From positions 1-64,000 of the forward strand of contig JAGFCA010000014.1 in assembly GCA_022394755.1 (NCBI GenBank): a stretch of DNA of 64,000 bases, given 5' to 3'. The notes beneath the pieces were generated by a model. That model had not been told where the DNA came from. It saw nothing but the letters and a program-made list of their open reading frames with translations, and did no database searches. The position numbers and the translations under genes were made by a program. The stretch comes from Candidatus Poribacteria bacterium (lineage in GTDB: Bacteria > Poribacteria > WGA-4E > WGA-3G). Positions 36,188 through 45,249 of the stretch are shown here, piece by piece (the first letter of the stretch is position 1; each line of letters starts with the position of its first letter).

Positions 36188-37864
36188 ATGAAATGGATAA
36201 AAAACTCTAAACTATCTGGTAACTTACTCAATCGCTCTTTAGGTTTTTTCATTTGTCTGATTATTCTATTGATTATCTGTACTAACATTAATGTTGATGC
36301 AGCACAGGTAACTGATTTTATTCCTATTGATAGTGTACTTTACCTACAACTTAAGGATATTGATGAAATATATACAGAAATTCAGATATCCGAAAGTTGG
36401 GAACGTACAATTGAGAATTCATTTCCTGAAGATGAGTTAGAGGATTTGCAAAAAATTCTTTTGTTTATTCAGACTGTATTAATGACTGATGCTGCAACAA
36501 TAATTGATACTGTAGGCTACCGTACTGGTATAACGTTCTGGGATTTATCACCAGAAAATATCAAAGGTGGGATAGTAATTCATTCAGGTGGAAATCTTAC
36601 TGTACTTCAGCAACTCACGAAAATTATCACAGGCATGATAGGAACTACGGATGCAACATTCACTATAAATGGTGGTGAGCATGAAAAAGTAAAATATAGT
36701 TCTTTACAATTCCCGGAATTACTTGTCACTTTTGGATTTGTAAGCGAGTTCCTTGTTGTTGGACTTGGAGAGAATAGTATAGAAACACTTATTGATACCT
36801 ATAAGAAGAAAAGACCTTCATTAAAGAAAAACGATGCATATAAAAAAAGTGAAAAGAAGTATGGTCATGGTCAGTTCTCATTATTTATGTATACTCCTGA
36901 AGTAATATCTAAAATTAACAATCTCTCAACAGATTTACGAGAACAACTACAGGTATTTAATACCCTTTTTCTTAATGTAAATCTTTTTGAAGGTAATCGA
37001 CTTTTGCAACTTCATACTGATTTTAACCCAACATTACCGAATAATTATATATCTGATTTTCTTATAGAAGGTACAGAAATAGAATCAGTCAACATGATAA
37101 CAGGTGACGAAGACCTTTTTATCGGGGTATCACCCAGTATAGTGGCACAACTATGGAAATTATTAGAATCTGAAATTGAGGATAATGCTAATCAAGACAC
37201 ATTCGACTTTATCACTTACATAGAAGGGTTATTGAACCTTGATTTAAACAATGATATTGTTTCTGGACTTACAGGTGAATATGCTATTTCGGTAGATAAT
37301 TTAAAAGAATTTGATCCAAGTTCAATAGAAAGTCTTGAATTAGAGTTAATAAATACCTTTTCAATAGATGCATCAAATGTCGAAACTAACGGTTGTTTGA
37401 TTTATATTCCCAGCAATGCCAATAAATGGAATCAGATACAAAACAGCCTTTCAAACTTACAGAATATCTCAGTATCACAGACAGAATATAGTGGTACCAA
37501 GGTATCAAGATTTGCATCAAATATACATTTTGCAAAAAAAGATAGTGTATCCATAGTAGGTTTTTCTGACCAACAGATTTATTCTGTCCTTGATAGAATG
37601 GAAAAGAAAAAGAAATTAATCTATCTTAGAGGAATTCCAAAAAATCCGCTCATAGTAATGCATTTTGATGTACTAAGTTTATTAAAAACGGTTGGAAACC
37701 CTCTACAATTACAAAATGAGGGTAAAGAATATAAAGAAACATCGCGAATTCTTGCATGGGTTATTGTGAAAGATAATGAAGCGACACTTAATACAATTCT
37801 CTCTGATAAAGACACACCACTTGAAGTAATGTCTAAAATAATTCCACTTATTCAACAGTTCTAA
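36188..37864 (+). CDS. Hypothetical exported protein (DUF3352-like)
   Basis: A 558-residue protein with an N-terminal hydrophobic signal (~18-38, ending NVDA-AQ). Its start, VTDFIPIDSVLYLQLKDIDE, and repeated beta-strand pattern resemble DUF3352-like exported proteins. There are no catalytic motifs. The charge pattern (KKKRPSLKKND) suggests surface-exposed loops. I cannot assign a function. It lies 39 bases after the symporter and 16 bases before a small membrane protein. Confidence 0.7.
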   Translation: MKWIKNSKLSGNLLNRSLGFFICLIILLIICTNINVDAAQVTDFIPIDSVLYLQLKDIDEIYTEIQISESWERTIENSFPEDELEDLQKILLFIQTVLMTDAATIIDTVGYRTGITFWDLSPENIKGGIVIHSGGNLTVLQQLTKIITGMIGTTDATFTINGGEHEKVKYSSLQFPELLVTFGFVSEFLVVGLGENSIETLIDTYKKKRPSLKKNDAYKKSEKKYGHGQFSLFMYTPEVISKINNLSTDLREQLQVFNTLFLNVNLFEGNRLLQLHTDFNPTLPNNYISDFLIEGTEIESVNMITGDEDLFIGVSPSIVAQLWKLLESEIEDNANQDTFDFITYIEGLLNLDLNNDIVSGLTGEYAISVDNLKEFDPSSIESLELELINTFSIDASNVETNGCLIYIPSNANKWNQIQNSLSNLQNISVSQTEYSGTKVSRFASNIHFAKKDSVSIVGFSDQQIYSVLDRMEKKKKLIYLRGIPKNPLIVMHFDVLSLLKTVGNPLQLQNEGKEYKETSRILAWVIVKDNEATLNTILSDKDTPLEVMSKIIPLIQQF

Positions 37865-37880
37865 TTGGAGGAATATAATT

Positions 37881-38162
37881 ATGTTTGAAAAAATTATAAC
37901 ATTTCATCAAAATGCCAATTGGGTGCGTTTGACTATTGCTTATATCGAGATACTCCTTGGAATGTATATATATTACCATGTTTATTATCACGTAAGTCAT
38001 AATTTGGATGGTAGTATATCAATATTGATGTTATCAGGTTCATTATTCATTATCACAGGTTTACTTGATTTTATATATTTAACAAGAAAAAAATCATTAA
38101 CCTTGAAATTTGTATCTGTACTTGTTGCGTTAGCCGCTTTGGTTTTTTATTTTTACCATTAA
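37881..38162 (+). CDS. Small membrane protein of unknown function
   Basis: A 93-residue protein with three likely helices (~16-35, ~47-64, ~72-92). GGAGG lies just before its ATG. It follows the 558-residue exported protein by 16 bases and is probably co-transcribed. No family recognised. Confidence 0.65.
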   Translation: MFEKIITFHQNANWVRLTIAYIEILLGMYIYYHVYYHVSHNLDGSISILMLSGSLFIITGLLDFIYLTRKKSLTLKFVSVLVALAALVFYFYH

Positions 38163-38279
38163 TAGTTAAAAATAATAGTTTAAAATTGAATATAGATAGT
38201 TTAAGAAAGGAATCTGCATTCACACTTGTTCATTCCAGACTAACACCATTTAGAAGATCACTGAAGTTAGTGAATATTA

Positions 38280-39116
38280 ATGGAAAATTGCAGAAATACA
38301 AGAATGATAGACGTTTGTTTTTTCGCTGACGAAGTTTCCAGAGAAGATTTTGAGGAAGCCATCAAACTCGGTGTCGAAGCCGGCGCCAACACTGTTGAAG
38401 TCCGTGGTGGGGTTTGGGGTAAACATGTTACTGAAATCGACAATGATGATGTAAAACGTGCTCAGGACGTATTAAGTAAATACAATGTCCGAGTGGCGAG
38501 TATCGGTTCACCATTTGGTAAATGTTCTATTGATAATCCTGAAGAAATTGAAAGGCATCTTCGCCATTTCGATAGAATGGTTGAATTAGCGCATGAATTT
38601 GACACACAGATAATCCGAGGATTTGCCTTCTGGAATCCTAATCGGAAAATGAAGGAATCTTCCAGACCAGATATTAATGATTATATAGATCTGATTGTAG
38701 AGAAACTGTCCCCAGTGATTCCAATCGCAGAAAGTGCTAATGTTACGCTCTCATTTGAAAATGAAGATGCCACCCTTGCGGGTACATGTGAGGAAACACG
38801 TACAGTTATTGATGCCCTTGGAAATAGTCCTGCACTTTCATCTTGTTGGGATGTCAATAATGGAATTCATTGTGGTGAAAAACCTTTACCGGATGGATAT
38901 TCATTTATAAAAGGACTTGTTAGACACGTTCATGTAAAACCAAATCGCGAGAAAAATTTGGATCCAATTAGAGATTCAGACATAACTTATGACCAGGTGT
39001 TGAAAACATTAATAGATGACGGATTCACTGGGGCAGCAAGTATAGAACATTGGGGTAATCCAGAACAGATGTTAGATGGCATTCGTCAACTCAAAGCAGT
39101 TGTTGATAAATTGTAG
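38280..39116 (+). CDS. Sugar phosphate isomerase/epimerase (xylose isomerase-like TIM barrel)
   Basis: A 278-residue AP-endonuclease-2/xylose-isomerase-like barrel. Metal-ligand segments are present: LSFENEDATLAGT (Glu), SSCWDVNNGIHCG (Asp), HVHVKPN (His) and GAASIEHWGNPE (Glu). Such proteins interconvert ketoses or dehydrate inosose-type intermediates; the substrate is not determinable. The start may instead be the ATG at 38304, because MIDVCFFADEVS is the usual family opening. It heads the carbohydrate-related run that continues to 46014. Confidence 0.87.
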   Translation: MENCRNTRMIDVCFFADEVSREDFEEAIKLGVEAGANTVEVRGGVWGKHVTEIDNDDVKRAQDVLSKYNVRVASIGSPFGKCSIDNPEEIERHLRHFDRMVELAHEFDTQIIRGFAFWNPNRKMKESSRPDINDYIDLIVEKLSPVIPIAESANVTLSFENEDATLAGTCEETRTVIDALGNSPALSSCWDVNNGIHCGEKPLPDGYSFIKGLVRHVHVKPNREKNLDPIRDSDITYDQVLKTLIDDGFTGAASIEHWGNPEQMLDGIRQLKAVVDKL

Positions 39117-39144
39117 TGATATACAATAATAAGGAGAATATATA

Positions 39145-40137
39145 ATGCAGGTGAAACCAGATGCGGCACATGTAAATTGGCAAGGGGTCGTCTCAATAGA
39201 GAGGATAGATGATTCGATGATGCCGTGGAGAACACCTCATGAGAATCATGTCCTCTTTCCAAAACCTTTATTAGAACGTTCTGCGATGCCTGCCGGCGTA
39301 AGAATTAGCTTACGAAGTAATACGACACATATTTCAGGTAGCATAATTGAACAGGGTGACACTGGTATGATAGATCTATGTTGTGATGGAGAATTCATTG
39401 CTTCATACGATTTAAAAGGAGAAAACCAGTTTAAATTTGATAATTTATCAAGCGATGATAAGCTAATTGAATTATGGTTGCCACAATATGGTAGATTTCA
39501 ACTTAGACATTTAGATATTGATGATGGTGCATCGTTAGATCCATTTCTTGACAAACGTCCTCGTTGGATTACCTATGGTAGTTCTATAACCCAATGTAGA
39601 GCCGCTGCATCCCCGACACAGACTTGGCCTGCCGTTGTAGCCCGTGAGTGCAATTTCAATCTAACGTGTTTGGGGTACGGTGGACAGTGTCATCTCGACC
39701 CAATGATAATTAGAATGATACGGGATCTGCCTGCAAATTATATATCAATGTGTTTGGGTATCAATATTCTCGGTGCATCCAGTTTAGGACCTCGTGCTTT
39801 CCGTCCTGCTATCATCGGTGCAGTTGAGATAATCAGGGAAAAACATGCGGATATACCGATTGTGCTGATGTCTCCTATCTTTGCAACTAATCGAGAAGAG
39901 AACAAAAATTCCGTTGGTTTCAATCTACAGATTATGCGAGAAGAAGTCCAATCAGCAGCGGAAGCCCTTGTTTCACATGGTGATGAGAATATCCATTATG
40001 TCAACGGGTTAGATATTTTTTGTTCAGAATATATAGAACTATTACCTGACGATGTACATCCAGATGCAGAGGGTTATAGAGTCATGGGTAAGAATTTTGC
40101 TACGAAGGTTGCAAGCAAATATTTCGTTGAATCATAA
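39145..40137 (+). CDS. SGNH/GDSL-type hydrolase
   Basis: A 330-residue esterase-type protein. A ~135-residue beta-rich N-terminal domain is followed by the SGNH fold: block I YGSSIT (Ser147), block II Gly of GYGGQ (~180), block III GIN (Asn207) and block V DDVHPDAEGY (catalytic Asp/His). The layout is like carbohydrate acetylesterases with a jelly-roll N-terminal domain. No signal peptide is visible, so it would be cytoplasmic. RBS AAGGAGAA lies upstream of the ATG at 39145. It is 28 bases after the isomerase. Confidence 0.85.
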   Translation: MQVKPDAAHVNWQGVVSIERIDDSMMPWRTPHENHVLFPKPLLERSAMPAGVRISLRSNTTHISGSIIEQGDTGMIDLCCDGEFIASYDLKGENQFKFDNLSSDDKLIELWLPQYGRFQLRHLDIDDGASLDPFLDKRPRWITYGSSITQCRAAASPTQTWPAVVARECNFNLTCLGYGGQCHLDPMIIRMIRDLPANYISMCLGINILGASSLGPRAFRPAIIGAVEIIREKHADIPIVLMSPIFATNREENKNSVGFNLQIMREEVQSAAEALVSHGDENIHYVNGLDIFCSEYIELLPDDVHPDAEGYRVMGKNFATKVASKYFVES

Positions 40138-40198
40138 ATTTTACTCCACAATAGGTTCGGTTGCTAATAGAGGTATAGACTTTAATTTTCCCTACTAC

Positions 40199-40222
40199 GT
40201 AGGTTCGGCTTCTAACCTAACC
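40199..40222 (-). repeat. GCGGTTAGAAACCGC-type repeat, inverted copy
   Basis: GTAGGTTCGGCTTCTAACC reads in reverse as GGTTAGAAGCCGAACCTAC. A further GGTTCGGTTGCTAAT half-copy lies at 40154. Confidence 0.5.
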
Positions 40223-40338
40223 GGAGTTTCCTCAATCTCATACATTTGTGTTGGAAACACATCTTCTGTGATAATGCACACACTTATTATATTTCACTAT
40301 AAAAGCACATTCATATCTAAATATTATGGAGAAAAATA

Positions 40339-41418
40339 ATGAAAACATATCGAGCGGCAGTAATTGGGTGCAGTAGAATGGGAGCATTCATTGATAATGA
40401 AGTACCTGATTATGAAGCGATTAAGTTACCTTATTCTCACGCTGCAGGTTATTCTGCAGAAGAACGTACGGATCTTATTGCATGTGCAGACTTACGGAAA
40501 GATGTAATGGTACATTTTGGTGAAAAATACAATGTGCCAAAAGACAATCAGTATACCGATTATCGTGAGATGATTGAAAAAGAAAATCCTGATATTGTCA
40601 GTGTTGCTACACAACCAGAACATCGTGCAGAAATTGTAATTTATGCTGCCCAACACGGTGTAAAAGCAATTTATGCTGAAAAAGCTATGGCATCCTCAAT
40701 GGACGAAGCTGCAGAAATGGTTTCGGCGGTTGAACAGAATAACGTTGCTTTCAATCTTGGCACGAATCGACGTTGGGAAACTGGTTTTGATAAAATGAAA
40801 GAGATAATTGATAGCGGTGAATTGGGAAAATTACGTACGTTGATTATCTATTCAAATGGTACACTATTTAATTCTGCAAGTCATCATCTTGATCTTATAT
40901 TGAGATTGAATAATGATGTTTCTACAACTTGGGTTACAGGTTATCTCCCACAAGGCAATTCCATTTTTGATGGTGATATACTCAAAGTAGACCCAATTGG
41001 TGGAGGTACAATACAATTTGAGAACGATGTAACCGCACATGCCTTGTTAACACCACGTAGTAGCGAATGGGAGGCAATTTGTGATGGTGGTACAGTAACC
41101 TGTTGGAACAATGGGTGGCAATGGCATGTACGTAAGAAGCAAGATATACCTGGTTGGCGTGGAGGTAATGTACCAGACACATTCCCTGAATTTAATCGAG
41201 AAAGTAGTACTGCAAATTTAATAAAAGACCTTGTTCACTCTTTAGACACAGGTGAGCCGACACGAGGTGGGGTTCGATGTGCATACGCCAGTACAGAATT
41301 AATCTTTGGAATAATTGAATCACACTTGAATAACGGCGTCAGAATCCCACTCCCCCTTGAAAATTCGAAAATACGTTTAGACAGAAATCCTTCAGGAAGG
41401 CGACCCAAAGTAAAATAA
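40339..41418 (+). CDS. Gfo/Idh/MocA family oxidoreductase
   Basis: A 359-residue NAD(P)-dependent oxidoreductase. The N-terminal Rossmann fold has AVIGCSRMG and VATQPEHRAEI; the usual EKP active-site motif is EKAM (residues ~113-116, in IYAEKAMASS). The second alpha/beta domain has NSASHHLDLILRLN. It would oxidise or reduce a sugar or cyclitol hydroxyl. A second family member follows at 43893. Confidence 0.9.
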   Translation: MKTYRAAVIGCSRMGAFIDNEVPDYEAIKLPYSHAAGYSAEERTDLIACADLRKDVMVHFGEKYNVPKDNQYTDYREMIEKENPDIVSVATQPEHRAEIVIYAAQHGVKAIYAEKAMASSMDEAAEMVSAVEQNNVAFNLGTNRRWETGFDKMKEIIDSGELGKLRTLIIYSNGTLFNSASHHLDLILRLNNDVSTTWVTGYLPQGNSIFDGDILKVDPIGGGTIQFENDVTAHALLTPRSSEWEAICDGGTVTCWNNGWQWHVRKKQDIPGWRGGNVPDTFPEFNRESSTANLIKDLVHSLDTGEPTRGGVRCAYASTELIFGIIESHLNNGVRIPLPLENSKIRLDRNPSGRRPKVK

Positions 41419-41523
41419 GAATATCTATACATAATAATTGTGTTGATTATTCTTTAGTTAATATAATACTGGTAACACTAACTTGATTCAGACTATTATA
41501 TATCCTATTAGGAGGATTTTAAG

Positions 41524-42240
41524 ATGAGATATGTTTTATATTATTTTACTATCATTCTATCAATAATGTGTGTTACAATAGTCTATGCTATACACGATGA
41601 GGATCAGGGACCGGAAAAATTCGGTAATTATGAATTCAAAGAACAAGACATCAAAGCTGCAACCGATGAGTGTGATGCTGGCGGTAAACCTGGACCTGAA
41701 TTTGTTCCTACAGTACGGGATAAACAACCGAATTTAGCATTACTGAAAGATTCTAAACCAGATGCTTCTTCTCTCCTAAATGGTTGGTGTCCCCAACGAC
41801 ATTGTACAGAATATCTTAATGATGGATTCTATAACAACTGTCGTAGTTGGATAATTGGAGCATTGCCGGGATGGGCACAGATAGATATTGGTGCTGTTGC
41901 TAATGTAAACACAGTCTATTTTGGTAGTGATCACTCACAAGGGTTTTTTGATAGGACGGCTGCAGATTTTGATATCCTCGTTGCAACAACCAAAGCTGAT
42001 GCAGATTCAGAAGCAGCTACATGGAAAAAGGTGTATACACATAAAGGGGATGCAATTAGTCAAACAACAGAAATTACATTTGACGATGTTGAAGCAAGAT
42101 GGGTACGTATACATATTCGTTCAAATGCTGGTGCTCGTATTGACGAGATAGAAATATATGGTGGTAGTGATCCCATGTCAGTTGATCCTTCAGATAAGGT
42201 TGCAACAGTATGGGGAGAAGTTAAGTCAAATCAATATTAA
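41524..42240 (+). CDS. Secreted F5/8-type C (discoidin)-like protein with C-terminal tail
   Basis: A 238-residue protein with a signal peptide (residues 1-23). Residues ~75-215 form a discoidin-type jelly roll: SSLLNGWCPQRHCTEYLNDG, WAQIDIGAVANVNTVYFG, and ARWVRIHIRSNAGARIDEIEIYG, where the last strand is the family signature. This fold binds glycans. The C-terminus is VDPSDKVATVWGEVKSNQY, like the tails at 1637, 42268 and 43154. AGGAGG lies 7 bases before the ATG. Confidence 0.85.
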   Translation: MRYVLYYFTIILSIMCVTIVYAIHDEDQGPEKFGNYEFKEQDIKAATDECDAGGKPGPEFVPTVRDKQPNLALLKDSKPDASSLLNGWCPQRHCTEYLNDGFYNNCRSWIIGALPGWAQIDIGAVANVNTVYFGSDHSQGFFDRTAADFDILVATTKADADSEAATWKKVYTHKGDAISQTTEITFDDVEARWVRIHIRSNAGARIDEIEIYGGSDPMSVDPSDKVATVWGEVKSNQY

Positions 42241-42267
42241 TAAAACTATTTTTATGAGGTGATAATA

Positions 42268-42978
42268 ATGCGGCATGTAATTTTGCTGGCACTCATTTTT
42301 TGTGTCAGCCCAAGTTATTCTGAGATTCTATTTGAGGAAAATTTTGAGAGTGGAAATATTGACAAAGATAAGTGGACCCCTCAAGGCACTTGGGTAATTA
42401 AAGACAATGCTGATGACCACGATGAACTTGGAAAACATGTGATTGAAATTCAAGGTGGTGATGTAGGTCTAAGTGTTGAGGATTTTCCAAAAGAATTTGA
42501 TTATTATGCTGATTTTAAAGCCATGCAAAACGGATTAACTGGGTTTGTATTCCATGGACAGGATGCTGGCAATATTTATATGCACCAGGTGTCTACTTCT
42601 TCATCAGGACATACACCTCAGCATATTCGATGGCACAGAAGAGTTGGGGGTGGCTGGACAGCAGAACCTGGTGCATTTAAAGATGGTGAAGATCGAGACC
42701 CGAATGTTTGGTATCGTGTCAAATTTGAGGTTAGAACGGCTTATAAATTTAAAGCTTACATCGGTCCGGTAGGTGGAGAGAATGATGACCTATCTTTCGT
42801 TAGCGAATGGACTGATTCCCAAAAATCATTCACCGATGGTAAAATTGGATTTCGTATGAGCGGTGGAGAACAGGCACAATATGATAATATTGTAGTTTCA
42901 ACGCCTGACTTTGATATCTTTTCAGTCGAACCCACTAATAAACTTGCTATGACTTGGGGAAGTTTAAAAAGTAAATAG
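42268..42978 (+). CDS. Secreted lectin/glucanase-like protein A with C-terminal tail
   Basis: A 236-residue protein. I take the ATG at 42268, preceded by GAGGTGAT; the frame is open three codons farther but starts with GTG there. The signal peptide ends near SYS. The body (LFEENFESGNIDKDKW, then ADFKAMQNGLTGFVFHG, then WYRVKFEVR and KIGFRMSGGEQAQYDNIVV) fits the concanavalin A-like lectin/glucanase fold, as in DUF1080-type domains. The tail is VEPTNKLAMTWGSLKSK. It is about three quarters identical to the protein at 43154, so they are tandem duplicates. Confidence 0.85.
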   Translation: MRHVILLALIFCVSPSYSEILFEENFESGNIDKDKWTPQGTWVIKDNADDHDELGKHVIEIQGGDVGLSVEDFPKEFDYYADFKAMQNGLTGFVFHGQDAGNIYMHQVSTSSSGHTPQHIRWHRRVGGGWTAEPGAFKDGEDRDPNVWYRVKFEVRTAYKFKAYIGPVGGENDDLSFVSEWTDSQKSFTDGKIGFRMSGGEQAQYDNIVVSTPDFDIFSVEPTNKLAMTWGSLKSK

Positions 42979-43153
42979 ATCCGATTTGGGATTTATTTTG
43001 TTTACTTCTTAGTTCTATAAGAGTTAATTAATATTCTAATTTATGCTATCATTGCATGATTAAAATATGATGTCACAAGAATTATTGAAAACTTAAGGTA
43101 ATCTATTACGTATATTTAACTGATTATCATTTATTAAAGGAGAATACATACTA

Positions 43154-43864
43154 ATGAAGTATTTCATGTGTTTAGTTTTGATTTTATTTGTAGGAACCGT
43201 TTCTGCTGAGATTTTATTTCAAGATGATTTTGAAAGTGGAAACATAGATGAATCTAAATGGGCGCCACAAGGGACTTGGTCGATTAAAGCCAATGCTGAT
43301 GGTCACGATGTACTTGGAAATCATGTGATTGAAATTCAAGGTGGTGACGTAGGATTAAGCGTCGATGATTTTCCAGAAGAATACGACTATTACGCTGATT
43401 TTAAAGCAATGCAAAACGGGTTAACTGGGTTTGTATTCCATGGATCAGATGCTGGCAATATTTATATGCACCAAGTGTCTACTTCTTCATCAGGGCACAC
43501 ACCTCAGCATATTCGTTGGCATCGTCGAGTCAACGGCGGTTGGGCTGCAGAACCCGGTGCATTTGAAGATGGCGTAGATCGAGAGCCGGATGTTTGGTAT
43601 CGAGTAAAATTTGAGGTTAGATCTGGTCATAGCTTTAAAGCCTATATAGGTCCAGTAGGTGGTGGGATTGATGAATTATCTTTCGTTAGTGAATGGACTG
43701 ATTCTCAAGGTGCACACTCCTCTGGTAAAATTGGATTTCGTAAGGGCGGTTCAGAACAGGCACAATACGACAATATAATAATTGTAACCCCTGACAGTAA
43801 TCCAACTCCAGTTGAATCAAAAGGGAAAGCGGCAGTAACCTGGGGCGACCTAAAACGCAAGTAA
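43154..43864 (+). CDS. Secreted lectin/glucanase-like protein B with C-terminal tail
   Basis: A 236-residue paralogue of the protein at 42268, with an N-terminal signal peptide (ending VSA-EI) and the same concanavalin A-like body. AAAGGAGA precedes the ATG. The tail is PVESKGKAAVTWGDLKRK. The strongest conservation lies in the segment from DYYADFKAMQNGL to IRWHRRV, which probably forms the binding face. It is 28 bases upstream of the second Gfo/Idh/MocA gene. Confidence 0.85.
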   Translation: MKYFMCLVLILFVGTVSAEILFQDDFESGNIDESKWAPQGTWSIKANADGHDVLGNHVIEIQGGDVGLSVDDFPEEYDYYADFKAMQNGLTGFVFHGSDAGNIYMHQVSTSSSGHTPQHIRWHRRVNGGWAAEPGAFEDGVDREPDVWYRVKFEVRSGHSFKAYIGPVGGGIDELSFVSEWTDSQGAHSSGKIGFRKGGSEQAQYDNIIIVTPDSNPTPVESKGKAAVTWGDLKRK

Positions 43865-43892
43865 TAGAAAATACCCATCTACGGATTTAAAT

Positions 43893-44897
43893 ATGAATAG
43901 TAGTTCAACAGCAATCGGTATAATTGGCGCGGGTAGGATGGGAAGACATCATCTGAATGCAATCACCAGTTATGGAGCGCGTGTTGTTGCTGTTCATGAT
44001 GTTAATCCTGAGGCCGCACAAAATCTTGGTACAGATGCAAAGTCTAAGGTAGTTACAGATTCGTTAGATGAATTTTTTGATACAGAATTAGATGGGGTGG
44101 TGATAACAACGCCACCCCCTATACGTTTAACACCAGTCAAAATGGCTTGTGAGCGAAATCTCGCCATTTTGGTTGAAAAACCCCCTGCTTATGATGTATC
44201 TGAAGGAAGGAAATGTCTTGAGTGTATTGAGAATTCAGAGAGTATTGCAGCGGTTGGGTTTCAACTACGTTATCAGCCTCTCTATGAACAGCTCAAAAAT
44301 CTAATTGCTTCAGAGACAATTCATCTGGTGAGAACAGTCTGTACAATTAACTATTATCTGGATTTTCAGATGCCTACATGGTTCTTACAGTCAGAGATTA
44401 GTGGTGGACCATTAGCAGAACAGGCAATTCATGTATTAGACTGTGCAAGGTATGTATTAGGAGATCCAAAACCAGTACAAGCACACGCTCTGGCAATAAA
44501 AAACATGGCATTGGAACGTGATGAATTTGACGCTGAAAATGCTATACAGATGACCTACGAAATGGATAACGGTGTTTTTGGAACACATATGAATCACTGT
44601 GGTACAGAAGGTTTTTGTTTTGATGTTGAGGTAGTAGGACCACATTTACGCCTTCAAGCAACTTTGGCAGAGAACGCTATTCGTGGTTATCTTCATGGAG
44701 AGAAAATTGATGAGCCAGCTGTATCACAAAACAGTATCGGTTTAGATAAGACTGGTGCATGGATTCGTGCAATTGAAACCGGTGATGAATCATTAATACG
44801 TTCAACTTTCTCAGATGCATTTCACACTCTTAGTTTAATTGATGCTGCTATACATAGTCGTCATACAGGAAGATTTATCAAAGTGGAGGAATTATAA
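43893..44897 (+). CDS. Gfo/Idh/MocA family oxidoreductase
   Basis: A 334-residue NAD(P)-dependent dehydrogenase: GIIGAGRMGRHH for dinucleotide binding, VVITTPPPIRLT, and the conserved VEKPPAY. The C-terminal domain has GGPLAEQAIHVLDCARYVLG. The stop codon TAA overlaps the ATG of the selenoprotein gene (TAATG), showing translational coupling. Substrate unknown, probably a sugar or inositol-like compound given the neighbours. Confidence 0.9.
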   Translation: MNSSSTAIGIIGAGRMGRHHLNAITSYGARVVAVHDVNPEAAQNLGTDAKSKVVTDSLDEFFDTELDGVVITTPPPIRLTPVKMACERNLAILVEKPPAYDVSEGRKCLECIENSESIAAVGFQLRYQPLYEQLKNLIASETIHLVRTVCTINYYLDFQMPTWFLQSEISGGPLAEQAIHVLDCARYVLGDPKPVQAHALAIKNMALERDEFDAENAIQMTYEMDNGVFGTHMNHCGTEGFCFDVEVVGPHLRLQATLAENAIRGYLHGEKIDEPAVSQNSIGLDKTGAWIRAIETGDESLIRSTFSDAFHTLSLIDAAIHSRHTGRFIKVEEL

Positions 44898-45238
44898 TGG
44901 TAGACTGGATCTATTTTCGGAATGGCTGAACCTCATGTAAGAAAGCTCAAGCGGTGCTTGAGTCGCACAATATTGATGCAGAGAGCCGAACGGATGCACG
45001 AAAAGAAAAATTAGAAGCAGATGCTGTATGGCAATTATTAGAATCTGCTGATCAGGTAGTTGTTGCGAAAGGCAAGAGCGTAGAAACCTTCCAACCAGGT
45101 GAAGCTAATCAGGAATCTATCATAAATGCGGTATTAGGACGAAGTGGGAGTTTACGAGCGCCAACCATTCGTATAGACGATGTGTTTTATGTTGGTTTCA
45201 ATGAGACACTCTACTCCGAAATACCATTTGACAATTAA
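44897..45238 (+). CDS. ArsC-family selenoprotein (Sec encoded by in-frame TGA)
   Basis: A 113-residue thioredoxin-fold protein missed by ordinary gene calling because codon 11 is TGA (44927-44929). Reading it as selenocysteine gives MVDWIYFRNG-U-TSC-KKAQAVLES, i.e. a U-x-x-C redox motif where ArsC/Spx proteins have C-x-x-C. The rest (TDARKEKL, VVVAKGKSVE, LRAPTIRIDDVFYVGFNE) is ArsC-like and matches the known ArsC family (seleno)proteins. GGAGGA (44885-44890) is 6 bases before the ATG, which overlaps the preceding stop. A SECIS-like hairpin follows the TGA. A start at 44954, downstream of the TGA, would lose the redox centre. Confidence 0.85.
44927..44963 (+). promoter_or_regulatory. Bacterial SECIS element
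   Basis: After TGA at 44927, CTCAAGC (44946-44952) and GCTTGAG (44956-44962) form a perfect 7-bp stem, extendable by a G-U pair, with a GGT apical loop. The loop starts 23 bases after the TGA and opens with G, as known bacterial SECIS elements require. It would recruit SelB to insert selenocysteine. Confidence 0.75.
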
Positions 45239-45249
45239 AATAAAAAACG

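Noticed and set aside
44954..45238. 94-residue protein starting after the TGA
   Set aside because: This start would remove the redox motif and has no ribosome site; the TAATG-coupled start at 44897 with TGA as Sec explains the sequence better.
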